DNA of 64,000 nt, taken from NCBI RefSeq assembly GCF_002210285.1, contig NZ_MWQE01000001.1, positions 62,001 through 126,000 on the forward strand, read 5' to 3'. This DNA comes from Fibrobacter sp. UWR2 (lineage in GTDB: Bacteria; Fibrobacterota; Fibrobacteria; Fibrobacterales; Fibrobacteraceae). The position numbers and the translations under genes were made by a program. Shown one piece after another: positions 7,410 through 17,100 of the stretch (position 1 is the stretch's first letter; each line of letters opens with the position of its first letter). The notes beneath the pieces were generated by a model. That model was given only the letters and a program-made list of their open reading frames with translations, searched no databases and had not been told where the DNA came from.

Positions 7410-9698
7410 ATGAAGACGTACTGGCCTATAGCACTACTCGCCTTTTTCTTGGTATGCTGCGGTTCCGATAACCCGGCATCTGAAGACTCTGTGGATGGAG
7501 ATCCTTCTTCGAGCGGCTATATGCATAAACCGGGAGACTCTTCTAGTTCGGGTAAGAGTCACTCTCATCACAACAGCAGTTCCAGCGTGTCGCCGGGTGT
7601 TCCCGACGTCGTTACCGATACGCTTATCCATGATTCAACCGTAGTGACCGACGTCGATCACCTGCCCGACTGCACCTCCGAAAAGGAGGGCGAGTCCTTC
7701 ATGGTGGAGAGCGAGAAGAAACTCTATTTCTGCGTGAGCAAGGAATGGGTCGAATCGGAACTCGTACGTGAATTTTTCGAACTGAGCTGCCGCGATGGCA
7801 TGCTCGTGCTCAAGAATCCGGGTGAAGAGATTGTGGAACCGAGTTCGTCCGGTGGCTATGTCTCGCCGTGGGGCGGAAATTTCGGTGGCCAGAATAATTC
7901 GACAATGGACATGGATACCGAACCGCGCATGGTTGGTGCTCACATTGTGGGTGCTGCGCAGAAGGGGCCCTTCCGTTTTGGTACATCGGTGAAGATTGTG
8001 GAACTCGACAGCATGCAGCGTCTCGGGGATTCCAAGCGTAGCCACAGGACCTGCATTACGGATGCTTCGGGCAACTACAGTTTCGATAGTGTGGACCTGG
8101 CTTCGCCGTACCTGCGCATAGAGGCGAATGGATATTTCCAGAACGAACTTACCGGCGGGCTTTCTTCGCATACGGTTACGCTGAAGGCGATTGTCGATGT
8201 GACGGACCGCGATACGGTGAACGTGAACATGCTGACGCACATGGAGGCCGAACGCGTTCTGAAGCTCGTGGAGAATAGCGGCAACAACCAGCCTATACGC
8301 GCCGTGAAGGCTCAGGCCCTCAAGGAAATCCTCTCTTCGTTCGAGATAAACCTGGGAGGCTCCTCCGGCGGTGGCTACACCGGATTCCCGGGATGGGGGC
8401 AGCAACAGCAGACTACGACGACAACGGATGGTCGCTTTGCCGAAGATATCTCGCTGTTCGATGGTGACGAGTACAGTGCGGCACTCCTTGCGGTATCCAT
8501 CATGATGCAGCGCAAGGGCTCGGGTAGCGAGATGCTCCAGTACACGTCGGGCATTGCCGAGCGCATCAAGGGTAACGGCAACTGGGACGACAACAATGCG
8601 AAGGCGGACCTGGCTGACTGGCTCATGGTGCTCGATACGAGCGGCGCGTATGCGACTATCCGGTCGAATATCGCTAGCTGGAACAAGGGCGAGGTCCCAG
8701 ATTTCGAGAAGCACCTGCGCAACTTCTGGACAGGCATCTACCAGTTCGGTAGTTGCGGTTCCATGAATGCGGGGACGGTCAAGTATGTGAACAACAGCCT
8801 GAGTAAGTTCTTTATTTCGTACTACGAACAGCCCGAAGGTACGCGCACGCGCTTTATCTGCGATGCCGAGACGCACCAGTGGCGCACGGCGACCGATATC
8901 GAGAAGGATACGGTGGGCTTTGGCAAGGGTGAATACGACGGTCAGATCAAGAATGGCGTTATAAATCGTGACCGCTACTACGTTTATGAACAAAGTACGG
9001 GCAAGTGGCGCGAGGCCACGAGCGACGATATCATGGAATTCGAGGATATCAAGGACGTGTATGCGAGCCTTGGCTCAAACGAGAGGGTCATCTTTATCTT
9101 GCGCCATGCGGAACGTACCGACGATACGGGCAAGAAGGGCCACCTGACGGATGGCGGTAAGAAGCAGGGCAAGACCGTGGGCGAGAAACTCAAGGGAGAA
9201 AAACTCTCGTTCGCGAATTCTACGTATACGCGTAGCTACGAAACCTGCGAGAATGTTGCTGCCGGTGCCGGCATATCTCCGTTTGTGTCCGATACCATCA
9301 AGGATCTTGACGGTGAATGGTACGTGAAGGACGATTCCAAGTTCGAAAACTACAAGAATTCCGATGGTGGCGGCTGGGTCGTTGTCTCGGCGTATGCCTA
9401 CAAGGGCGCTTATTCCGACGCCTTCTATGACTTCGGTAAGCGTAGCGAGGAATTTATCGACGAAGTGGTGAAACCCGGATTCCAGAGGGTGAACAACCGT
9501 GTCCAGGTCTGGATTTCGCATGATGTTCTTGTGACTCCGTTGACGGTCTACGGTACGGAAAAGAAGGTGAACCTGCGCTACTTTGATACAAAGCAGTGGA
9601 TAAACTACCTTGCGGGTATCGCGATAATTATGGATGGTAGCGGGAAGATTCGCTATGTGCCTGTACGGGGCCTGGATAGCGGAACGATGACGATGTAG
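7410..9698 (+). CDS. Lipoprotein with QKGPF module and histidine phosphatase domain (second of three)
   Basis: A 762-residue lipoprotein from ATG 7410 (lipobox LVCC). The frame is open back to a TTG at 7374, directly after the previous stop, so the exact start is uncertain. After a Ser/His-rich linker, residues about 178-310 form the module seen in the FISUMP lipoproteins downstream: VGAAQKGPF, a GNYSFDSVDL strand, then NVNMLTHMEAERVLKLVE. It is followed by the helical DDNNAKADLADW region and an RFICDAETHQWR strand. The C-terminal histidine phosphatase domain has RHAER (R565, H566) and ISHD (H704). A GGTGG-rich low-complexity stretch with poly-Gln/Thr sits near residue 330. It is co-transcribed with its neighbours. 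The enzymatic assignment is from motifs; the substrate is unknown. Confidence 0.8.
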   Translation: MKTYWPIALLAFFLVCCGSDNPASEDSVDGDPSSSGYMHKPGDSSSSGKSHSHHNSSSSVSPGVPDVVTDTLIHDSTVVTDVDHLPDCTSEKEGESFMVESEKKLYFCVSKEWVESELVREFFELSCRDGMLVLKNPGEEIVEPSSSGGYVSPWGGNFGGQNNSTMDMDTEPRMVGAHIVGAAQKGPFRFGTSVKIVELDSMQRLGDSKRSHRTCITDASGNYSFDSVDLASPYLRIEANGYFQNELTGGLSSHTVTLKAIVDVTDRDTVNVNMLTHMEAERVLKLVENSGNNQPIRAVKAQALKEILSSFEINLGGSSGGGYTGFPGWGQQQQTTTTTDGRFAEDISLFDGDEYSAALLAVSIMMQRKGSGSEMLQYTSGIAERIKGNGNWDDNNAKADLADWLMVLDTSGAYATIRSNIASWNKGEVPDFEKHLRNFWTGIYQFGSCGSMNAGTVKYVNNSLSKFFISYYEQPEGTRTRFICDAETHQWRTATDIEKDTVGFGKGEYDGQIKNGVINRDRYYVYEQSTGKWREATSDDIMEFEDIKDVYASLGSNERVIFILRHAERTDDTGKKGHLTDGGKKQGKTVGEKLKGEKLSFANSTYTRSYETCENVAAGAGISPFVSDTIKDLDGEWYVKDDSKFENYKNSDGGGWVVVSAYAYKGAYSDAFYDFGKRSEEFIDEVVKPGFQRVNNRVQVWISHDVLVTPLTVYGTEKKVNLRYFDTKQWINYLAGIAIIMDGSGKIRYVPVRGLDSGTMTM

Positions 9699-9701
9699 TT
9701 T

Positions 9702-11258
9702 ATGGTGGATTTAAAAAGGGATGTATGGTTTGTAGTTGCGTTTTTCGCGACGTTTTTCCTTGTTGACTGCAGTGACGGTAACGGCCTTATAAACGGCGAT
9801 AACGGTTCCCCTGAGGATCTCGAGGCGATTGACGCTCCGCTCTATGTCTATGAAATCCTGGCAGAACGTACGGCTGCTGATTCGGCCGGTATAGACATAT
9901 TGGACTTGCTGTCTGAACCGCGTGTGGAACAACTCCTGATGAACCATGTCCCGGAAGAGGTGGCGGTGGTGCAGGCAAAATACGAGGCGGCTGCAGCCTT
10001 CGGCGTAGATTCCGTGCAGCTTGCGACGGATTCCGGTGCGGTAATGCTGGCCGTGTCGGCGATGGTGCAGAACCGCGCCAGCAAGGAAGAGACGCAGAAC
10101 TTTATCCGCAATCTGGGAGAAGACCTGAAGGGAGATGGCGTGTGGAGCGACCCGAACTGGAAAATCAGGATTGCAGATTGGGTCGTGGGGCTAGATTCCA
10201 GTTGGCGGTATAACGATGTCCGCAACAACGCGGCTCCGTACTATGGCGGCAACGTGCCGTATTTCGAAAAGTACATGCGGGCGTTTTTCCCAATAGCCTA
10301 CGGCTTTGAACCGTGTGGCGCCTCGAACGCGGGGAAGGTCACGTACGTGAACCAGGGCCAGAGCGTTTATTTTGCAAACGACTATAACCATGCAGACCAT
10401 TCGCGGGTGCGATTCATCTGCGATGCAAATGGGTTCCAGTGGCGTACTGCAAATGCCATCGAAAAGGACACGGCAGGCTTCGGTGCGGGCGAGTATGACC
10501 GCGAGGTGCGTGAAGGCCAGGTCAATCACGACAGCTATTACATTTACGAGGCCGCTAAGGGAGCGTGGCGTGTCGCGACCCCGCAGGAGGCCGACGGCTT
10601 TACCGACATCGTGGATGTCTACGCGAACCTCAAGTCGAGCGAGAAGGTGGTGTTCATCATCCGGCACAGCGAACGCACGAACGATACGGGCCCGAACGGT
10701 CACTTGACCGACAACGGGAAGAAATATGCCCGCGATTTGGGCGCGCGCATCGCAAAAGTTGGTGCAGAAGATTTCTACTTCGGCTACTCCGGGTATACGC
10801 GCACCTACGAGACCTGCGAAGGCATTGCGCTGGGCAAGGGACAGTTGAACTACACTATCGAGGCGCTCCCGTACATGGATGGCGCCTGGTACGTGAAGGA
10901 TGCCGACAAGGCCAATGCTTACGTGGATTCCGACGGCGGTGGCTGGGTGGTGTATTCCAAGTACGGCTTTACCGGCGCCTATCCCGATGCTTTCTATGAT
11001 TTGGAGGCGCGCAGCGAGCAGTTGCTCAAGGACGAAATCCTTGCGAATATCGCCAGCATGAAGCGCGTGAACGTGATGTGCACGCACGACTACCTGGTGG
11101 TGCCACTGCTTGCATACACGACGGACGGCCACGCGAACGTGCGCTATTACGAAAAATACCGCTGGGTCAACTACATGGCGGGCGTCGCGATGATTATCTC
11201 TGCCGACGGTTCCGTGCGCTATATTCCCGTGAAGGGACTCGAATCGGGTACGATGTAG
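9702..11258 (+). CDS. Histidine phosphatase exported protein lacking the QKGPF module (third of three)
   Basis: A 518-residue protein starting 3 nt after the previous stop. It has an N-terminal hydrophobic segment and LVDC at a lipobox-like position; Asp before the Cys is not canonical, so lipidation is uncertain. Compared with the second paralogue the QKGPF beta module is missing, but the helical part (AVSAMVQNRA, IADWVVGLDSS), the RFICDANGFQWR strand and the phosphatase domain remain. The catalytic motif reads RHSER (R321, H322) with Ala replaced by Ser, and the second histidine is H462 (CTHD). The last 60 residues are almost the same as those of the second paralogue (NYMAGVAMII...RYIPVKGLESGTM). 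Tandem duplication followed by loss of the N-terminal module is the simplest explanation. Confidence 0.8.
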   Translation: MVDLKRDVWFVVAFFATFFLVDCSDGNGLINGDNGSPEDLEAIDAPLYVYEILAERTAADSAGIDILDLLSEPRVEQLLMNHVPEEVAVVQAKYEAAAAFGVDSVQLATDSGAVMLAVSAMVQNRASKEETQNFIRNLGEDLKGDGVWSDPNWKIRIADWVVGLDSSWRYNDVRNNAAPYYGGNVPYFEKYMRAFFPIAYGFEPCGASNAGKVTYVNQGQSVYFANDYNHADHSRVRFICDANGFQWRTANAIEKDTAGFGAGEYDREVREGQVNHDSYYIYEAAKGAWRVATPQEADGFTDIVDVYANLKSSEKVVFIIRHSERTNDTGPNGHLTDNGKKYARDLGARIAKVGAEDFYFGYSGYTRTYETCEGIALGKGQLNYTIEALPYMDGAWYVKDADKANAYVDSDGGGWVVYSKYGFTGAYPDAFYDLEARSEQLLKDEILANIASMKRVNVMCTHDYLVVPLLAYTTDGHANVRYYEKYRWVNYMAGVAMIISADGSVRYIPVKGLESGTM

Positions 11259-11285
11259 CCTCTAGTGCAATGTTCAGGGTGCAAA

Positions 11286-11314
11286 AAAGCCGATTTCGCG
11301 AGGAAATCGGCTTT
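11286..11314 (-). terminator. Hairpin between phosphatase operon and tRNA-Lys
   Basis: A perfect 12-bp stem (11286-11297 with 11303-11314) has an A run on its left side, giving a U run on the minus strand after tRNA-Lys. It probably also stops the plus-strand operon. Confidence 0.8.
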
Positions 11315-11317
11315 GAG

Positions 11318-11390
<73 letters not shown>

Positions 11391-11411
11391 ATTGTCGCTT
11401 GGACGGGGTCA

Positions 11412-11439
11412 ATTATAGAAAAATCCCGCCATGTGGCAA
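11412..11439 (-). promoter_or_regulatory. Promoter of tRNA-Lys
   Basis: On the minus strand TTGCCA (11434-11439), a 16-bp spacer and TATAAT (11412-11417) end 21 nt before the tRNA 5' end. Confidence 0.7.
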
Positions 11440-11485
11440 GGGTTTTTACAGCCCTTGCCGAAAAAAAATTCTAAATTATCCCGCG

Positions 11486-11514
11486 TTGATTTTTATCAAA
11501 CAGTTCACTTAATT
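11486..11514 (+). promoter_or_regulatory. Candidate promoter of the decarboxylase operon
   Basis: TTGATT (11486-11491), a 17-bp spacer and TTAATT (11509-11514) lie 18 nt before ATG 11533. No clear Shine-Dalgarno sequence precedes that ATG. Confidence 0.45.
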
Positions 11515-11532
11515 AAATGGACACATTCCTAT

Positions 11533-12387
11533 ATGAATGAAACAGTACAGAATGCAGCTGATTCCGCAGTAGCCCCGGCCCCGGCCGAAGCCCCTGTCGC
11601 CGAAGCGGCTGTGCAGCAACCGGCTATCGTTGCAAGCGAACCGGCAGCCAAGGTGAAGGGCAAGTTCGACGAACAGCTCGGGCTCATGCTCCCCTCCGAC
11701 GCGGCCCAGGTCCAGGCGCAGCTTTCCATGCCGGGCATGAGCGATGACATGGTTTACAAGATCGTGGAAACCCACGGCGGTAACCATGCGGTTCTCTACA
11801 AGACATACGACCAGGCTGTTCTTGCCCGTGACGTGCGCGATTCCATCGAGAATGCCGCCGGCCACAAGGTGCTCCCCATCGCCAAGGCGAAGCTCGGGTC
11901 CACCTACTGCAAGGGCGAATACTCCACCGAACAGGGCTGCAAGGGCGAATCCGACACCTTCGGCATTGGTTCCCTGGTTGAATTCCAGGCCACCGGCCTC
12001 ATCGTGGTGATGTGCGTCATCGTTGGCCTCACGGTGCTCTGCTACCTCATGAACTTCATCATGGCGAAGCTCGGCCTCAACAAGATCAAGGCTCCGGCCC
12101 CCGCGGTCAAGGCTGCTCCGGCTGCCGCCGCTGCTCCCAAGACAATCGCCCCGGCCCACTGTGACTGGGATCCGAACGCCAAGAGCGTCCACCCGGGCTT
12201 CACCAACAAGCAGCTCCAGGCTTTCCTCGGCATTGCCGCCGTCGCCGCCCTGGAAGAACACCCCGGCATGAGCAACGACACGTTCCTCGCCCTGGTGACC
12301 GCTGCTGCGACCCAGGCCATCGGTCAGCCCTGCCGCGTGACCGCCTACAGAAACATTAACTCCCCTGCTTGGACGATCGTCAAGTAA
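11533..12387 (+). CDS. OadG-like gamma/delta subunit of a sodium-translocating decarboxylase
   Basis: A 284-residue protein with an Ala/Pro/Val-rich N-terminus, one clear membrane helix (about residues 157-185, ATGLIVVMCVIVGLTVLCYL) and an Ala/Pro-rich linker followed by a conserved C-terminal region. The single helix plus Pro/Ala tail is typical of OadG-type subunits that hold the carboxyltransferase and biotin carrier to the membrane beta subunit. The first ATG that avoids the upstream tRNA promoter is 11533. It is longer than most OadG proteins (usually about 80-150 residues) and contains a Cys pair (YCKG...GCKG) of unknown role. It is first in a three-gene operon with the biotin carrier and beta subunit. 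The family call rests on topology and context. Confidence 0.7.
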   Translation: MNETVQNAADSAVAPAPAEAPVAEAAVQQPAIVASEPAAKVKGKFDEQLGLMLPSDAAQVQAQLSMPGMSDDMVYKIVETHGGNHAVLYKTYDQAVLARDVRDSIENAAGHKVLPIAKAKLGSTYCKGEYSTEQGCKGESDTFGIGSLVEFQATGLIVVMCVIVGLTVLCYLMNFIMAKLGLNKIKAPAPAVKAAPAAAAAPKTIAPAHCDWDPNAKSVHPGFTNKQLQAFLGIAAVAALEEHPGMSNDTFLALVTAAATQAIGQPCRVTAYRNINSPAWTIVK

Positions 12388-12433
12388 GGCAAACTTTTAA
12401 AACTTAACAGGCTTATAGCCAGGAAAAATCAAA

Positions 12434-12793
12434 ATGAAGAAAACAGTCCGTATCAGTTTCGAAGGCAAGACCTACGACGTCGAAGTTGAAGTTCTTGATT
12501 CCGCCGTCGCCGCCGCTCCGGCAGCCCCGGTCGCCGCTGCCCCCGCTGCCGCTCCTGCCGCAGCTCCCGCCGCAGCCGGTGGTACCGAAGTGAAGTGCCC
12601 GCTCGCCGGTTCCGTGTTCAAGCTGAAGGTCAAGGTTGGCGACAAGGTTGAAGCCAACCAGGAAGTGGCTATCATCGAAGCCCTCAAGATGGAAAACCCG
12701 GTCGTCGCTCCGTGCGCCGGCACCGTCAACTCCATCTCCGTCAAGGAAACCGATACCGTCGTCGACGGCCAGACCCTCATGACCATCGCCTAA
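12434..12793 (+). CDS. Biotin carboxyl carrier subunit of the decarboxylase
   Basis: A 119-residue protein: N-terminal beta segment, Ala-Pro flexible linker (about residues 32-55), then a biotinyl domain ending at the C-terminus. The biotin-accepting lysine is in EALKMENPV; the usual residue before the lysine is Met (AMKM), here it is Leu. The domain length and the downstream APCAGTV turn are normal, so it is probably still biotinylated. It lies 46 bp after the gamma gene and 13 bp before the beta gene. It carries the carboxyl group from the carboxyltransferase (not in this window) to the membrane pump. Confidence 0.9.
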   Translation: MKKTVRISFEGKTYDVEVEVLDSAVAAAPAAPVAAAPAAAPAAAPAAAGGTEVKCPLAGSVFKLKVKVGDKVEANQEVAIIEALKMENPVVAPCAGTVNSISVKETDTVVDGQTLMTIA

Positions 12794-12806
12794 GAGGTAC
12801 AGATAA

Positions 12807-13967
12807 ATGAGTTCACTCTTAAATTCGGTCGTCGAGTTCGCTTGCGATACCGGATTCGCATATGTCACCCCTTCGATGGTGATTATGTGGATCGTGAGTT
12901 TCGTATTGATGTACTTGGCGATTGTCAAAAAGTATGAGCCGCTGCTGCTCTTGCCGATTTCCCTCGGCGCACTGGCGGTGAATATCCCGAGCGCCGGGTT
13001 CTACGATGGCGGCTGGAGCATCGAAGGTATGTTCACGCCGACTGCCGGCCTCTACTACTACATTAGCCAGGGTATCCACCTGGAACTCTTCCCGCCCATC
13101 ATCTTCTTGGGCGTGGGTGCCATGACGGACTTCGGACCGCTTATCGCCAACCCGCGTACGCTGCTTCTCGGCGGTGGCGCCCAGTTCGGCGTGTTCGCGA
13201 CCATGTTCTGTGCCGTGGCCCTCGGTGGCTTTACTCTCGGTGAAGCGGCCTCCATCGGTATCATCGGCGGCGCCGACGGTCCGACCTCCATCTTCACTGC
13301 GAACAAACTCGCAAAACACCTCATCGGACCTATCGCCGTGGCGGCCTACACCTACATGGCTCTCGTTCCGCTCATCCAGCCGCCTATCATGCGCCTGATG
13401 ACCAACGACAAGGAACGCAAGATCCGCATGAAGGCCCTGCGCCCGGTCTCCAAGGCCGAACGCATCGTGTTCGCCGTGATGGTGATGATCGTCTGCATCC
13501 TCGTGGTGCCCGACGCTTCTGCACTTATCATCATGCTCATGCTCGGCAACATCTTCAAGGAAGCCGGCGTCGTGGAACGTCTCGTGAAGACTTCTTCCAA
13601 CGAACTCATGAACATCGTGACTATCTTCCTCGGTACTTCCGTGGGCCTCACGATGTCTGCCGACATCTTCCTGAAGCCGCAGACCCTCATGATTATCGCC
13701 ATGGGCGTTGTCGCCTTCGGTTTCTCGACCGCAGCCGGCCTCTTCCTCGCGAAGATCATGAACTGGTGCTCTCCGAAGAACCCCGTGAACCCGCTTATCG
13801 GTTCTGCTGGCGTGTCCGCCGTGCCGATGGCTGCACGTGTTTCCCAGGTGGAAGGTGCCAAGTATGACCCGCAGAACTTCTTGCTGATGCACGCCATGGG
13901 CCCGAACGTGGCTGGCGTTATCGGTACCGCAGTCTGCGCTGGTTACATGATTAGCCGCCTGAGCTAG
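12807..13967 (+). CDS. Sodium ion-translocating decarboxylase beta subunit (OadB/MmdB family)
   Basis: A 386-residue polytopic inner membrane protein that decarboxylates carboxybiotin and exports Na+. The family hallmark GGADGPTSI with its essential aspartate is at about residue 155, and the second conserved block [15 protein letters not shown] at about residue 335; both contribute to the Na+ site. The start ATG has AAGAGGT upstream. It closes the gamma-carrier-beta operon. The substrate (methylmalonyl-CoA, oxaloacetate or glutaconyl-CoA) depends on the alpha subunit, which is not encoded nearby; methylmalonyl-CoA decarboxylase is plausible in a succinate former but not shown. Confidence 0.95.
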   Translation: MSSLLNSVVEFACDTGFAYVTPSMVIMWIVSFVLMYLAIVKKYEPLLLLPISLGALAVNIPSAGFYDGGWSIEGMFTPTAGLYYYISQGIHLELFPPIIFLGVGAMTDFGPLIANPRTLLLGGGAQFGVFATMFCAVALGGFTLGEAASIGIIGGADGPTSIFTANKLAKHLIGPIAVAAYTYMALVPLIQPPIMRLMTNDKERKIRMKALRPVSKAERIVFAVMVMIVCILVVPDASALIIMLMLGNIFKEAGVVERLVKTSSNELMNIVTIFLGTSVGLTMSADIFLKPQTLMIIAMGVVAFGFSTAAGLFLAKIMNWCSPKNPVNPLIGSAGVSAVPMAARVSQVEGAKYDPQNFLLMHAMGPNVAGVIGTAVCAGYMISRLS

Positions 13968-13977
13968 TTGACAATAC

Positions 13978-14022
13978 GTCATCCCCGCGACATTAATGTC
14001 ATCCCCGCGAAGGCGGGGATCT
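13978..14022. repeat. Intergenic GTCATCCCCGC palindromic repeat
   Basis: GTCATCCCCGCGA occurs twice; the second copy pairs with GCGGGGAT to form a hairpin. A related element in the opposite orientation (GTCATGCCCGCG...CGGGTATC) lies at about 54508-54532, where it extends the open frame of trpCF. This is the REP-like class found in many genomes. Confidence 0.5.
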
Positions 14023-14027
14023 TTGAG

Positions 14028-14066
14028 CAAAGGAAAGCCCTCGGCAATGCGCCGGGGGCTCCTTTG
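14028..14066 (+). terminator. Long hairpin after the decarboxylase operon
   Basis: CAAAGG (14028-14033) pairs with CCTTTG (14061-14066), enclosing a GC-rich stem (AGCCC...GGGCT). It has no strong T run, so termination efficiency is uncertain. Confidence 0.5.
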
Positions 14067-14095
14067 TTGACACGGCTCCGAATAAAAAGTATCTT
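14067..14095 (+). promoter_or_regulatory. Sigma-70 type promoter of the surface-protein pair
   Basis: TTGACA (14067-14072), a 17-bp spacer and TATCTT (14090-14095) are followed by AGGAGGAG and ATG 14127. It is the best consensus promoter in the window. Confidence 0.75.
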
Positions 14096-14126
14096 CTTTC
14101 TGTTATCCGTAGGAGGAGACCATTTC

Positions 14127-17100
14127 ATGAAAAAACTATTGCTTGTTGCTGTTTCCGTGCTTGCCGTGTATGCGAATGCCGCTAGGGAAATTACTCCGCA
14201 GAAGCCCGAATTTGTTGAGGGCTGCTACCAGATATCGAATGCGGAAGAGCTCTATTATGCGGCTCACTATTATTTGGAAAATGATACCTGCATAAAGCTT
14301 ACCGCCGACATCGTGGTAAACGAGAACGTTATCAATGATGGCTCACTAAATGTGGCCGATACGGCGAATTTTGCCGTGTGGAGAGGGCTTCCCTTTTACG
14401 AATTTGCGGGAGTTTTTGACGGCCAGGGGCACACGATTTCGGGTCTCTACAACAATGATTCTACGGGTTACGAAATGGGGCTGATTTCGTCTGTTGGCGA
14501 TCATTTTTACAATAGCAAAGACAAACCACAGAATCTTGTTGTTAAGGACGTTCATCTTGTAGATGTATATTTCAACGTTGGCCGCTATGATGCCGGAGGG
14601 CTTATTGCATACATAGATGCCGGGGTGAATGTGGTGATAGAACGCAGTAGCGTCGATGGAGTTATTGCTGCGTCGAGTTGTGCAGGGGGTTTGGTTGGTG
14701 AGGTGGAAAACGCTCTGCCTGTTCTCATATACGATAGCTATAATAAAGCCCGCGTGTTGGCTACAGGTTATAATGCCGGAGGCATTGTGGGCTGTGTGGA
14801 TCCTAATTGGAAAACCTATTTTGAAATGGCGAATACGTACAACGTTGGTGTCGTGTCTGCTAAGGATTACGTGGGCGGTATTATCGGAAATGTTGATATT
14901 TGGGCTGATACGGTGAAATTGATGAATGTGTTCAATGTGGGACCGGTGATTGCAACAGGTGAAAATCCAAAAGAAGTTGGTCCTGTGGTAGGTGGTTATT
15001 CTACTATTCTCTTTGAGGGATCTATTTTCGACAATGTCTTTTACGTTGCTGCGGACGGGAATGGTATAGGGGTCCACATGACGGAAGAACAGTTCGCCAA
15101 CGGCACTGTCGCTTCTCTAATGCACGATTATTACTACAGCGGCGTTGACGGCTCAATATGGGGGCAGAATGTCGGTGCTGACCTGCTGCCGAACTTTAGC
15201 GGAAACATTTCCGGAGCGGTAGCCTTGCCTACGATAACGCTCAGTCTCGATACGGGGAGCGCTGTTCCCTGGACTAGTGAGATTGCAGTTGGGTACCGTC
15301 ACAGGATTCCTGATGTCAATCGTGAAAATTACGTGCTGTTTGGCTGGTACGACAATGCGGAACTGACGGGCGAAAAGGTGACGCATGTTCCCGACACGCA
15401 AACTACCGACGTGAAATTCTGGGGTTATTATGAGCGCGTATATAAGGTGACTTTGGAAACGAGCGGGGGAACGGTACCTGTAGACAGTGTGGCGTCTTAC
15501 ATCCATACGGTCGGAGCGAAACTCCCGGGTGGCGCCCTGCGTGAAGGCTATATATTTGCGGGCTGGTACGCCAGGAGCGATTTTAGCGGAAACCCGGTCG
15601 ATTCCATCACTGCGACAGACGAGGGCGACAAGACCTTCTATGCGAAGTGGTTGGAAATGCGCTCTCCAGAAAAGAATTCCGATGGTTGCTATGCCATTTC
15701 GGATGCCGGTGAACTTTATGGCTTTGCCGCAATCATGAACGGATCGGAGGCGGAAGATTTTGAGGAGCCGATATGCGCTGTTCTCACCCAGGATATCGTT
15801 GTCAACAAGAACGTACTGGATTCTACAGGCAAACTCAATACGGCCGAGGCTCCCGCGTTCGTGGCGTGGACTCCGATACAATATTTGTGGGGAACATTTG
15901 ACGGACAAATGCATACGATTTCGGGCCTGTTCGTCGTGGATACGCTGACGCGCGAAGATGAATATGCGGGGCTCAAGGCTTCTGATAAAAAACCGGTCGG
16001 TTTTATCAGGGTCATGGCTGGCTTAGAGGAAGAACCTGCTGTTGTAAAGAATCTAGGCATTGTGGGTTCCTATTTTATGAGCGATGCTCCGCGAGTGGCT
16101 GCTGTTGTCGGTTATGTTGTTGAATCGTGGAAGGACTATAATCTGTATGCCGAAATCAGGAATACTTTTAACACGTCTTCAGTGTATTCTACATATAAGT
16201 ATGGTAATGCAGCGGGCTTGGTGGGCTATGTCGGTTCTTATTCCCACCTGCTTGTAGAAAACTGCTATAATCTTGGTAGGATTGCATCTGAGGATGATGC
16301 TGCCGGATTGGCTGGGGTTGGCGATGATGAACAAATCCGTGTTGTGAATAGCTATAACGCCGGAGATGTTTTTGGTAAACGGAGAAATCATCTTGTTCTG
16401 AATATTTGCCAGTTTTGCACGTTCGATGAGGGAACAATTGTAAACAGTTATTACCTGTATAAATCTTTCGGGAATAGTACCAATGGGGAAATGGGCGGCG
16501 TATCGGTCGATGAGGATGAACTTGCCGATGGAAGGGTCGCGCTTGCCCTGCACATGGGCGAGAACGGTTCTATATGGGGACAGAACGTCGGGGTGGATCC
16601 GTACCCTGTGTTTTCTGGTACCGTTGAAAATTCTGCTACTACGTGGTACAACGTGACATTCCATACTTTTGAAGGCGATACGGCAACCTACTTTGACCAT
16701 TATGTGGCGGGGCTCTACACGTATCTTCCGGAAAAAGTCTCTGTGGAAAATGAGGACATGGTATTTGCCGGCTGGTACAAGACGGCCGATTTCGACGGTG
16801 AAAAGCAGTGGGCTATTTATCCCAAGGATGAAGACGACCTTGAATTCTTTGCCAAGTATGAACTGAGACCGTTCGATATTATTGTTCGTACGAATAGCTC
16901 GCTCTATGGTGAAATTGTTGGCCTTGAGGACGACGACCGTGGTTCGTACAAGTACGGCACGGAAGTCACCTTTGAGGCAGTACCTTACAGGGACTATGAA
17001 TTCTATTACTGGGAAGACGATGTTACTAACACGAACCCTGTCCGCACGGTTACGATTCTGGGCGATACGGCGTTTAAGGCGCATTTTGGTGAGGCGAGGT

